Below are positions 1 to 5,900 of a stretch of DNA of 5,900 nucleotides, piece after piece; the stretch's first letter is position 1, and every line of letters begins with the position of its first letter. The translations under genes were made by a program, and so were the position numbers. The notes beneath the pieces were generated by a model. That model saw only the letters and a program-made list of their open reading frames with translations. It was not told the origin of the DNA and searched no databases. The stretch spans positions 1 to 5,900 of the forward strand of contig SKKV01000037.1 in assembly GCA_007123575.1 (NCBI GenBank), read 5' to 3'. Source of the stretch: Wenzhouxiangella sp. (GTDB taxonomy: Bacteria; Pseudomonadota; Gammaproteobacteria; Xanthomonadales; Wenzhouxiangellaceae).

Positions 1-1
1 G

Positions 2-136
2 CGCAGGGAATGGCCGTAGCCCTTGCCAAGCGGCGGAACGCGGCAGCGGAGTGCCACAGGAGCGCCCGAAGGGTTGGCCTGTCAGCGTCCATGGCTGCGT
101 TCCGGCTCTTGCGAAGGGCTAAGGCCATTCACTGCG
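2..136. repeat. Long imperfect inverted repeat, roughly 66-nt arms
   Basis: The stretch reads nearly the same on both strands around a centre at 69. Pairing position i with 138-i gives 47 Watson-Crick matches among the 66 pairs from 2/136 to 67/71. The best blocks are 8-15 with 123-130, 17-24 with 114-121 and 34-41 with 97-104. The weakest part is 51-55. As RNA or single-stranded DNA it could form a long bulged hairpin. It lies downstream of the last operon gene and has no T-tract, so it is not a classical intrinsic terminator. A dispersed palindromic (REP/BIME- or MITE-like) element is the likeliest reading. It may continue beyond the left edge. Confidence 0.75.
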
Positions 137-170
137 AGCCGCGCCTTGCCCTGAACGCTGACAGACCAAC
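73..170. repeat. Second inverted repeat, overlapping the first
   Basis: Arms 73-95 and 148-170 pair at 20 of 23 positions, including ten in a row (79-88 with 155-164). A short inner pair, 104-108 with 136-140, extends the fold with a one-base slip. The left arm is also part of the right arm of the 2-136 repeat, so the two hairpins compete for the same bases. The right end lies 41 nt from the reductase stop codon, so the transcript of the operon would run into this structure first. A role in transcript 3'-end stability or in termination is possible but not shown. Confidence 0.7.
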
Positions 171-211
171 TGAATCCTAAATTATCAGGTTGAAGGACCA
201 CTACTGCTCCG
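171..211. other. Short AT-richer spacer 3' of the operon, no gene
   Basis: This spacer lies between the palindromic element and the stop codon of the reductase. It is less GC-rich than the surroundings (for example 173-186). I see no convincing intrinsic terminator, no open frame and no clear promoter in it. Confidence 0.5.
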
Positions 212-970
212 TCAGCCTGGCGCCATGCCACCGTCAACGCCGATCAACTGACCGTTGATGTAACCGGCTGCGTCCGAGCACAGGAAGGCAACCAGGGCGG
301 CCACTTCGCCGGCCTGGCCCAAACGCGCGGCCGGCACCAGGGCCAGGGCCTGCTCGCTGTGCGCGGCTTCGAGCATGCCGGTGTCGATCAGGCCGGGGGC
401 GATGGTATTGGCGGTGATGCCGCGGGCGGCCATTTCGCGGGTCAGTGAAATGACCGCGCCGTGCGCCCCGGCCTTGGCCGCGGCGTAGTTGGCCTGGCCG
501 CGATTGCCCAGGCGCGCGGCCACGCTGGACACCGCGATCACCCTTCCCCAGCGCTGCCGGGCCATGCCGAGCAGGGCCGGTTGCACCACCCGATAGAAGG
601 CGTTCAGGTTCACATCAATCACCCGCTGCCACTGCTCGACGCCCATGCCGGCCAGGGGCGCGTCGTCATGGACGCCGGCGTTGTGAACGATCACTGACAA
701 GGGTTCGGACCCGGTCAGTTCGGCCAGGTTGGCCGCGCAGCTTGCTGCATCCGACAGGTCAAACTGCACGGCCCGGGCCTGGCCGCTGTCCTGGACAATC
801 TCTTCGGCCACGGCCTCGGCCCGGTCCAGGCGTGAGCCGGCATGGACAATGACGGACAGGCCGGCTTGGGCGAGCGCTTTGCAGATCGCGGCGCCAATGC
901 CGCCGGAGCCGCCGGTGACCAGGGCCCGGCAAGGATCGGGCCGACCGGCCCGGCGGCGGCGGGCAATCAT
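212..970 (-). CDS. fabG: 3-oxoacyl-ACP reductase, FabG/ApeQ-type SDR
   Basis: The product (252 residues) is a classical short-chain dehydrogenase/reductase that should reduce 3-oxoacyl-ACP intermediates with NADPH in the cytoplasm. Visible motifs are the cofactor loop TGGSGGIG (19-26), HNAG in the NNAG position (96-99), Asn121 in DVNL, Ser149, and the YAAAK signature with Tyr162 and Lys166. The C-terminus has the FabG-like FLCSDAAGYINGQ region (229-241). The ATG at 970 is chosen because it overlaps the stop of the preceding dehydratase as ATGA and gives a normal family length. An open frame running to 1024 would only add 18 unrelated residues. An Arg run at residues 4-7 precedes the Rossmann fold. 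Its place beside an ApeP-type dehydratase points to the polyene pathway (ApeQ role) rather than housekeeping fatty acid synthesis; that assignment is inferred. It is the last gene of the operon here. Confidence 0.95.
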   Translation of the reverse strand: MIARRRRAGRPDPCRALVTGGSGGIGAAICKALAQAGLSVIVHAGSRLDRAEAVAEEIVQDSGQARAVQFDLSDAASCAANLAELTGSEPLSVIVHNAGVHDDAPLAGMGVEQWQRVIDVNLNAFYRVVQPALLGMARQRWGRVIAVSSVAARLGNRGQANYAAAKAGAHGAVISLTREMAARGITANTIAPGLIDTGMLEAAHSEQALALVPAARLGQAGEVAALVAFLCSDAAGYINGQLIGVDGGMAPG

Positions 971-1407
971 GGCTGCCCCCCGCCATCGGCAAACATGACC
1001 GTGGCTCGGCCGCGGGCCAGGCACTGATTTTGCGCCAAGACTTCAAAATCGTAGAGCTGACCGGCCTCATCGCCGCCGAACCGGGTGGCGCTGACGGTCA
1101 GCGTCGTTGCCTGCTCCAGAAAATCAAGGTTGAGTTCGAGCTTCCCTAAGGCGACAAGACGTCCGGGGCGCGGTGGCTGATCGGGTTCGGCCAGCAGGCC
1201 ACCATGAACTGCCATCGCCTGGGCGCCGTATTCGGCCAGCGCCGTGGCCGGCAGTCGGCCTTCCCGGGCCAGCGGGTGATCGGCTGCCGGGTCGCAGGCG
1301 GCCCGGCATTGAATCTGCTCGCTGTCGAAGTCGATCACTTCGTGCAGCAGCACCATGTTGCCGGCGTGTGGCACCAGATTGGCGATGGAGCGGGGATGAT
1401 GGGTCAC
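967..1407 (-). CDS. apeP: ApeP-type hot-dog 3-hydroxyacyl-ACP dehydratase
   Basis: The product (146 residues) resembles the ApeP dehydratase-like hot-dog family. Visible features are an N-terminal VPHAGNM segment (12-18), like the LPH.G.M start of this family, and a central-helix sequence ALAEYGAQAMAVHGG (56-70) with Glu59. In aryl polyene systems ApeP pairs with ApeI to dehydrate 3-hydroxyacyl-ACP intermediates. The start is a GTG at 1407 that overlaps the exporter stop by four bases (GTGA); the frame stays open upstream to 1713, but that part is a shadow of the exporter. The stop overlaps the reductase start. The symbol is given by family resemblance; a general hot-dog thioesterase or dehydratase is the alternative, made less likely by the neighbours. 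Confidence 0.85.
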   Translation of the reverse strand: MTHHPRSIANLVPHAGNMVLLHEVIDFDSEQIQCRAACDPAADHPLAREGRLPATALAEYGAQAMAVHGGLLAEPDQPPRPGRLVALGKLELNLDFLEQATTLTVSATRFGGDEAGQLYDFEVLAQNQCLARGRATVMFADGGGQP

Positions 1408-3674
1408 AGGTGTCGCGCGGGCGGTTGGCAGGTCTTGGCGAACAGCCACGATAGCAGAATGCCCAGGGCGACGGTCATCCCCAGCATGCGCAGTAGGCCG
1501 ATATCCGACTGGCCCAGGATCAGGAATACGCCGCCGGAGGACAGGCAGCACAGGCCGATGGCGCGGTTGGTGCGGGCGCGCTGGCGGCGCTCGTCGGCCA
1601 TGGTGCGAGCGAAGATGGCGAAATCCAGGCCAATGCCGCCGGCCAGCAGCAGGCCGACCAGGTGGACGATGGTCAGCCCGCCGTCCAGCCGCGCCATGAT
1701 CGCGGCCGTGCACAGGATGGCGGCCAGCGGCGGCAGCAGAACGCTGCCGGCCAGGCGCAGTGAGCCCAAGCGGATCAGCAGCAGCAGGGCAATCAGGCCC
1801 ATGGCGATGCTCAGGCTGAAGCCGGCATCGCGGCGGTAGGCGTTGACCATGGCCTCGGAGGTGGCGCGCAGGTCGACCAGGCGGGCGCTGGTGTCGAGCT
1901 CGTTCAGCCAGTCGCCCAGGGCGTCAGCATCGGTCAGGCCGACCGGCAGGATCAGGGCGCGCCAGCGATCACCGTCTTCGGCCAGCAGACTGTCGAGCCG
2001 AAGCTCCAGGGCCGTGCCGCGCCAGCTATCCGGGCCGAGCGTGCCCAGCTCGCCCAGCCCGTCGAGGTCTTGCAGGAAAGGCTGGAAAGCCTCTGGCTGA
2101 AAGCGGGGATCGGCGGCGTGCAGCTGCTCGGCCATGGCGGCGCGATCCGGCCAGGCGGCGCGGCGCTCGGCCTGGCGTGCCGGGCTGGGCAGCAGGTCGG
2201 TGGGCGTATTCCAGCCGGCCAGCCAGCCGCGGGCCTTGGCCTCGGGTAGCTTGTCGACCAGGCTTTCAGCCGCTTCCAGGGTTTGGTCCAGCGTCGGTTT
2301 GCCGATAACAATCATGTGGCGCACATCGCCGGTCTGCATGGCCTGGCGCAGTTCCACATCATCGATAAGAGCCTGGTTGTCGACCGGGCTTAGTCGGGTC
2401 AAATCAGATGACCAGCGCTGTTCGCCCTGCATCACCAGAGCGACCAGGGCGAGGGTGGCCAGCAGCAGTGGCAGCCACGGCAGGTAAGGCCAGTAGCGAA
2501 CCATGCCGGGGCCGCGCGCGGGCGGCTGAATGCCCAGGCTGGGCAGGGCCAGGGTGACCAGGGCGGCGGTGGCCAGCCCGGCGGCGGAGAATGCGCCCAG
2601 CTGGGCCAGGCCCGGAGAGGTCGAGGCCCAGATCGCCAGGTAGGCAATCAGGGTGCTGGCCGCACCGAGCAAGAGCGGGCGCGAAATGCTGCGCGCGGCA
2701 ATCGCCAGGCGTCGATCGCCGGCGTGGGCAAACAGGTGTATGGGATAGTCCAGGGCAACCCCGAGGAGAGTGAAGCCGAAGGCCAGGGTCAGGCCATGGA
2801 CCTGGTCAAAGGCCAGGGCCGTGACCAGCAGACCGGCGACTACGCCGGCGGCCAGCGGCAGGGCGCCGGCCAGGACCATTGTCGGCGAGCGCCAGGCCAG
2901 GCTCAGCACCAGCAGCAGGAAACCCGAGCCGATCAGCGACAAGGTGATTGCCTCGCTGCGGGACTGATCGGCGCTATCGACGGCAATAACCGGGGCGCCG
3001 CCCAGGGTCAGGCGAAAGTCGGCGCTGTCGGGCAGGTCCTGGAAGCTGGATTTGAGCTGTTCGACCAGGCGGGTCTGTTCGGCGATGGCGAACGGCGGCC
3101 AGGCGCTGATCACGGCCAGCAGCGCCCGTTCGCCATCGGCGTCCAGCCAGATGCCATCGTGCTGCTCGCCGCCGTCAATGGTCGCCAGCCTGGCAGCCAG
3201 CTCGGGCAGCATGCCCAACGGGTCGCGGCGAATCAGCTCCTCGACCTGGCGACCGCCCAGGGCCAGGTCGGCAACCCGATCGGCCAGGGCTTGTTCCAGC
3301 GCCTGCTCGGTCAGGCGCTCATCGACATCGGGCAGCAGCAGAAAGCGGGCCTGCATCAGGCGCTGCTCGGTGTCCGGATCAAGCTGAAACTCGCCGTTGT
3401 CGACCCGAACGACGTCTTCGAGCTGGCGCCAGCGCTCGGCCAGTTCGCGGCTGAATGCCACCAGCTCATCGCTGCTGCCACCGGCCACGGCGGCCAGCAC
3501 GATGCGACCGCCCGGGCCGGCGCTGATCTGGTCGACGACCAGGGCCTGCTCGGGGTCGGCCGGGGCTGGAAGGAAGGCATCCAGTCGGTAGTCCAGCTCG
3601 AGCTGGCTCAAGGCAAAGGCCCCCAAGGCGACGAGGATGGACAGGCAGGCCAGGACTTTCAGCGCGGCTTTCAC
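1404..3674 (-). CDS. MMPL/RND-family lipid exporter
   Basis: This 756-residue inner-membrane protein has the duplicated MMPL layout. It has TM1 (about 4-24), a large periplasmic domain (25-242), five TM segments (about 243-380), TM7 (about 397-415), a second periplasmic domain (416-617) and five more TM segments (about 618-747). TM4 carries GVALDYPIHLF with Asp309-Tyr310, and TM10 carries GIGLDFAIFAR with Asp684-Phe685. These match the proton-relay positions of MMPL transporters, which use the proton gradient to move lipids. In aryl polyene clusters this protein is thought to export the aryl polyene lipid, probably with the LolA-like protein encoded just upstream. The start is GTG at 3674, without a clear Shine-Dalgarno sequence; an in-frame TGA lies a few codons upstream and no better start follows before TM1. 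A 40-nt spacer separates it from the carrier gene. Confidence 0.93.
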   Translation of the reverse strand: MKAALKVLACLSILVALGAFALSQLELDYRLDAFLPAPADPEQALVVDQISAGPGGRIVLAAVAGGSSDELVAFSRELAERWRQLEDVVRVDNGEFQLDPDTEQRLMQARFLLLPDVDERLTEQALEQALADRVADLALGGRQVEELIRRDPLGMLPELAARLATIDGGEQHDGIWLDADGERALLAVISAWPPFAIAEQTRLVEQLKSSFQDLPDSADFRLTLGGAPVIAVDSADQSRSEAITLSLIGSGFLLLVLSLAWRSPTMVLAGALPLAAGVVAGLLVTALAFDQVHGLTLAFGFTLLGVALDYPIHLFAHAGDRRLAIAARSISRPLLLGAASTLIAYLAIWASTSPGLAQLGAFSAAGLATAALVTLALPSLGIQPPARGPGMVRYWPYLPWLPLLLATLALVALVMQGEQRWSSDLTRLSPVDNQALIDDVELRQAMQTGDVRHMIVIGKPTLDQTLEAAESLVDKLPEAKARGWLAGWNTPTDLLPSPARQAERRAAWPDRAAMAEQLHAADPRFQPEAFQPFLQDLDGLGELGTLGPDSWRGTALELRLDSLLAEDGDRWRALILPVGLTDADALGDWLNELDTSARLVDLRATSEAMVNAYRRDAGFSLSIAMGLIALLLLIRLGSLRLAGSVLLPPLAAILCTAAIMARLDGGLTIVHLVGLLLAGGIGLDFAIFARTMADERRQRARTNRAIGLCCLSSGGVFLILGQSDIGLLRMLGMTVALGILLSWLFAKTCQPPARHL

Positions 3675-3714
3675 GGTCGTTTCAGTGCGAACGGTGGATC
3701 AGCGGCTTGGATTG

Positions 3715-4347
3715 TCATTCGGACGAGGAGTCGTGTTCGGATTCCGGCCTCAGGAATCGGGTCTGGATCTGGTCGCCGTCGGTCAGCTCCAGGGTCATGG
3801 ACTCAAGCCGGTATTCCTGGCCGGCGAGGGTGAGCTTGTGGACCCGCTCGGCCGTGTCGGGCCCGCGCGGCGTGAGCTCCAGCGTCCACGCTTGTTCTTC
3901 CCAGGCAAGCGCGTGCTTGAAGTGCTGGTCGAGCTGGTCGAGGTTGCCGTCAAGCAGGGCCAGCAGGGCCTGGCGCAGGGCGGCCAGCTCGGGCGCGCGG
4001 CTTAAGCTGAAGCGCTGGCGAAAGCCGCCTGGCCGGCGGATTTCGACGTGACTGGCGGTCAGGGTCTGGGTTTCGCGACGCGGCGTGCTGGTTTCCCGAA
4101 TCAGGCGGTCGCCGTCACGCTGCAAGGTGCCGGTGACGGTGACCGGCTCGGCCAGCAGGCTGCTGGGCCGGGTTTCTTCGAAACGCATGGACTCGTTCCC
4201 GGTTTCGGCCAGGTGGCTGAGAAGTTCGGGCAGGTCGGGGGCATTGTCCGAAGCTTCCTCGCCGGCTGACTCCTCGGCTGCCATGCCTAAAGTCGTCAGG
4301 GCCAGCATCAGCATCAAAAGTAGCGTTCTACGTGTTCCAGAAATCAT
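3715..4347 (-). CDS. Periplasmic LolA-like carrier protein
   Basis: The product is 210 residues. It starts with a signal peptide: Arg-Arg at 6-7, a Leu/Met-rich core (9-20) and likely cleavage near Ala23/Ala24. An acidic low-complexity stretch (25-41) follows. The rest fits a LolA-like half-barrel, with MRFEETR (54-60), strand-rich sequence and no TM segment. LolA proteins carry lipid-modified cargo across the periplasm; a member of this family regularly accompanies the MMPL exporter in aryl polyene clusters (ApeL role), so it probably takes polyene lipid to the outer membrane. The ATG at 4347 is chosen because it gives a full signal peptide; it overlaps the acyltransferase gene by 20 nt. The frame is open to 4404, and an ATG at 4314 would lose the charged n-region. 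No strong ribosome site is visible. Family assignment rests on weak sequence pattern plus context. Confidence 0.76.
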   Translation of the reverse strand: MISGTRRTLLLMLMLALTTLGMAAEESAGEEASDNAPDLPELLSHLAETGNESMRFEETRPSSLLAEPVTVTGTLQRDGDRLIRETSTPRRETQTLTASHVEIRRPGGFRQRFSLSRAPELAALRQALLALLDGNLDQLDQHFKHALAWEEQAWTLELTPRGPDTAERVHKLTLAGQEYRLESMTLELTDGDQIQTRFLRPESEHDSSSE

Positions 4348-5233
4348 AAAAATTGAACCAGTTATAGGGGTAGCGGCGAGCGTAGTGCTCCAGTCGTTGG
4401 GCATAGGTCGCCACCCATTGGTTCAGTCGCTCGCGCTTCTCGCGTCGATTTGAGGGCATCTTGCCCGGCTGCGGCAGGCGCTCGAACACCAGGCGGTAGC
4501 GACGCTTGCCCTCGTACAGGCCAAACACCAGGAACACCGGCGCTTCGAGCGCGGCGGCCACGGCCAGGGGGGCGACCGGCAGGCGAGCCATGCCGCCCAT
4601 GAACGGTACCTCGATGCTGGCTTCATCACGGAAGGTGCGGTCTGCCAGCATGGCAATCATGCCGCCGGCAGCGCAGGCCTCGGCGGCTTCCAGCACGATC
4701 TGCGGCCCGGGCTGGCGGGCGTCGATGACGGTGTCGCGAATCTCGGGGTTGATCTCTTCGAGCATGCGCGTCATCAGGGAATTCTGGTCGCGGTCCATGA
4801 CCACCTTGAGATAGCGGCAATCCGGCGGGGCATGGTGGCGAAAGGCGCGCACCGCCTCGAAGCTGCCCAGATGTGAGCCCAGCAGCACGCAGCCCTGGCC
4901 GGACTGCATGATGGACTGCAACTCCTCGGTTCCTTCGCTGTGGATTTGAAGCTCGTTTTCCCGGCCGGACAACAGCAACACCCGGTCGACGATGGTGATG
5001 GCGAAGGTGTAGATGTGCGTGAGCACGCCCAGGTTGCCGCGTCGGGGGGCTTCGACCCGGTCCAGCCAGGCGCGCGAGGCGCGCCGCTCGACGCCGCGCA
5101 CCAGCATGAAGTAGAGCGCGGTCGGCACCATGAAAAACTGGGCGAAGCCACGGCCGATGTTGAGGATGACCCAGCGAATCAGGGCCAGCCAGAAGCGATT
5201 GCCCCCCTCGGGCCGTTCACGCCAGTTCGGCAT
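4328..5233 (-). CDS. LpxL/HtrB-like membrane acyltransferase
   Basis: The product (301 residues, typical for the family) resembles lysophospholipid / lipid A acyltransferases that transfer an acyl chain from acyl-ACP at the inner membrane. A hydrophobic N-terminal region (about 14-45) should anchor it. SHLGSFE (120-126) supplies the H(X)4E catalytic pair, His121 and Glu126. GGMIAMLADR (190-199) matches the conserved second block, and the aromatic end YPYNWFNFYDFW (288-299) resembles the C-terminus of acyltransferases found in aryl polyene clusters. It likely joins the polyene chain to a lipid-like acceptor. The ATG at 5233 is preferred over the upstream start at 5305: the extra 24 residues look unstructured and fall inside the dehydratase gene, and a GAGG lies at 5245-5248, somewhat far upstream. 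It overlaps the preceding gene by 17 nt. No glycosyltransferase domain is attached. Confidence 0.87.
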   Translation of the reverse strand: MPNWRERPEGGNRFWLALIRWVILNIGRGFAQFFMVPTALYFMLVRGVERRASRAWLDRVEAPRRGNLGVLTHIYTFAITIVDRVLLLSGRENELQIHSEGTEELQSIMQSGQGCVLLGSHLGSFEAVRAFRHHAPPDCRYLKVVMDRDQNSLMTRMLEEINPEIRDTVIDARQPGPQIVLEAAEACAAGGMIAMLADRTFRDEASIEVPFMGGMARLPVAPLAVAAALEAPVFLVFGLYEGKRRYRLVFERLPQPGKMPSNRREKRERLNQWVATYAQRLEHYARRYPYNWFNFYDFWNT

Positions 5234-5525
5234 GTCGGCACTGGCCTCGGGCGACGGCTTCGCCGGCGCTGGTTTCGATCCGGAAGCTGAATCGGACCTG
5301 ATCACCGTCGATGATCAGCCGAAAGGGTTGGTCCGGCAGGATGGGACGAAGAAACTTGATCCTTGCCCAGCGGGTGGCGCCGGCGGCAAATGCCAGGTGC
5401 TGGCAGGCCTGTTCATGAACAAGCGCCAGCAGCACCACGCCCGGGACGATGGGCTGGCCGGGAAAATGTCCCGGCAGGGCCGGGTGCGACGCCGGCACGG
5501 TCATGTCAATGCTGGCCTGGGTCAT
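5217..5525 (-). CDS. apeI: ApeI-type hot-dog 3-hydroxyacyl-ACP dehydratase
   Basis: This small single hot-dog protein (102 residues) has the FabA/FabZ-like signature HPALPGHFPGQPIVPGV (14-30), with His20 in the catalytic position of GHFPG. It should remove water from 3-hydroxyacyl-ACP intermediates to give the conjugated double bonds of the polyene, perhaps as a complex with the ApeP-type protein encoded at 967-1407. The acidic residue that FabZ carries 14 positions after the His is Ala34 here, in line with the unusual ApeI class. The ATG at 5525 overlaps the ligase stop as ATGA, and a GAGACGG purine-rich stretch lies just upstream. The symbol is by family resemblance. A FabZ-like housekeeping enzyme is unlikely given the short length, the lost acid and the context. 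Confidence 0.87.
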   Translation of the reverse strand: MTQASIDMTVPASHPALPGHFPGQPIVPGVVLLALVHEQACQHLAFAAGATRWARIKFLRPILPDQPFRLIIDGDQVRFSFRIETSAGEAVARGQCRHAELA

Positions 5526-5900
5526 TCGGCCGTCTCGCAGACCCGCTCGTACAGGCTGACCAGCGACTGGCGCGGCAGCTTGCCGCTGTCGGCGCGGGGC
5601 AGCGCCTCGACCAGGCGCAGCGGTCGTGGCATGAAGGCCGGGTCGATGCGCCGGGCCAGGGCCTGGCGTAGTTCGCGCGCACTCTTGCCCGGCGCGACCA
5701 CCAGTGCGGCCAGGCGGGCAACGGGGCCATCGGCAGCTTCGGGCGGCTGGAAAATGATTCCGTCCAGCACCCCGTCGATCTCCAAAAGGGTTTGGGTCAG
5801 ATCGGCCAGCGAGGCGCGCTTGCCGGCGATGTTGACCAGGTCGTTGTCGCGACCGGCCAGGGTAAAGCGGCCATCGGCATCGACTTCGAGCCGGTCCAGC
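5522..5900 (-). CDS. AMP-forming acyl/aryl ligase, C-terminal part (partial)
   Basis: Only the last 125 residues are in the window; the 5' end lies beyond the right edge. What is visible is the C-terminal lid domain of the ANL (adenylate-forming) superfamily. The hinge motif GRDNDLVNIAGKR (16-28 of the visible part) is core A8, and LPRADSGKLPR near the end is core A10 with its catalytic lysine. ANL enzymes activate a carboxylate with ATP and pass it to CoA or a carrier protein. In aryl polyene clusters the matching enzyme (ApeH role) loads the aryl starter, such as a hydroxybenzoate or coumarate, onto the acyl carrier protein. The substrate cannot be told from this fragment. The stop overlaps the ApeI start by four bases. 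There is no frameshift in the visible part. Confidence 0.87.
   Translation of the reverse strand, partial: LDRLEVDADGRFTLAGRDNDLVNIAGKRASLADLTQTLLEIDGVLDGIIFQPPEAADGPVARLAALVVAPGKSARELRQALARRIDPAFMPRPLRLVEALPRADSGKLPRQSLVSLYERVCETAE

Noticed and set aside
2..170. The palindromic region as a CRISPR array or RNA gene
   Set aside because: There are no regularly spaced short direct repeats with spacers and no tRNA or rRNA-like sequence; the structure is inverted repeats only.
171..211. Intrinsic terminator for the operon
   Set aside because: Only weak short dyads are seen (for example 195-210) and no T-tract follows on the minus strand.
971..1024. N-terminal extension of the reductase to 1024
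   Set aside because: The 18 added residues have no SDR similarity and overlap the dehydratase gene; the ATGA overlap at 967-970 gives a standard length.
1408..1713. Upstream extension of the ApeP-type gene frame
   Set aside because: The extra residues are Arg/Pro/His-rich, lie entirely inside the exporter gene in another frame, and would make the protein far longer than its family. The GTG at 1407 fits the operon overlaps.
1204..1839. A 211-codon open frame on the plus strand
   Set aside because: It overlaps the ApeP-type and exporter genes antisense; its product is Arg/Ser-rich with no domain pattern.
2724..3833. A 369-codon open frame on the plus strand
   Set aside because: It is antisense to the exporter gene and the carrier gene, is Gln/Gly-rich low-complexity sequence with no recognisable fold, and is expected from GC-rich codon use on the opposite strand.

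Overview
The window is a GC-rich bacterial stretch in which every supported gene lies on the minus strand and reads right to left. It looks like the distal half of one tightly packed operon for an aryl polyene / xanthomonadin-type pigment lipid, a type II polyketide-like pathway common in Gammaproteobacteria. The high GC content, the LpxL-type acyltransferase and the LolA/MMPL envelope pair suggest a Gram-negative gammaproteobacterium, possibly of the Xanthomonadales or Chromatiales kind. That placement is inference from style and gene content only; nothing in the window fixes the taxon.

In transcription order (right to left) the genes are: the C-terminal part of an AMP-forming acyl/aryl ligase (5522-5900, cut by the window edge); an ApeI-type hot-dog dehydratase (5217-5525); an LpxL-like membrane acyltransferase (4328-5233); a periplasmic LolA-like carrier with a signal peptide (3715-4347); a 756-residue MMPL/RND-type exporter (1404-3674); an ApeP-type hot-dog dehydratase (967-1407); and a FabG-type 3-oxoacyl-ACP reductase (212-970). 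Junctions are 4-nt overlaps (three times), overlaps of 17 and 20 nt, and one 40-nt gap, so co-transcription and translational coupling are very likely. No promoter is visible; it should lie beyond the right edge.

A working model by family analogy: the ligase activates an aryl or acyl starter, the reductase and the two dehydratases process each elongation step on an acyl carrier protein, the acyltransferase joins the polyene to a lipid-like acceptor, and the MMPL protein with the LolA-like carrier moves the product to the outer membrane. The condensing enzymes and carrier proteins that the pathway needs are absent here and must lie upstream or elsewhere.

Positions 1-211 hold no gene. Most of that stretch is a strongly palindromic element made of two overlapping imperfect inverted repeats (2-136 and 73-170) that cannot both fold as hairpins at once. 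It sits just downstream of the last operon gene and resembles a dispersed or REP-like repeat. The plus strand has open frames but no convincing gene.
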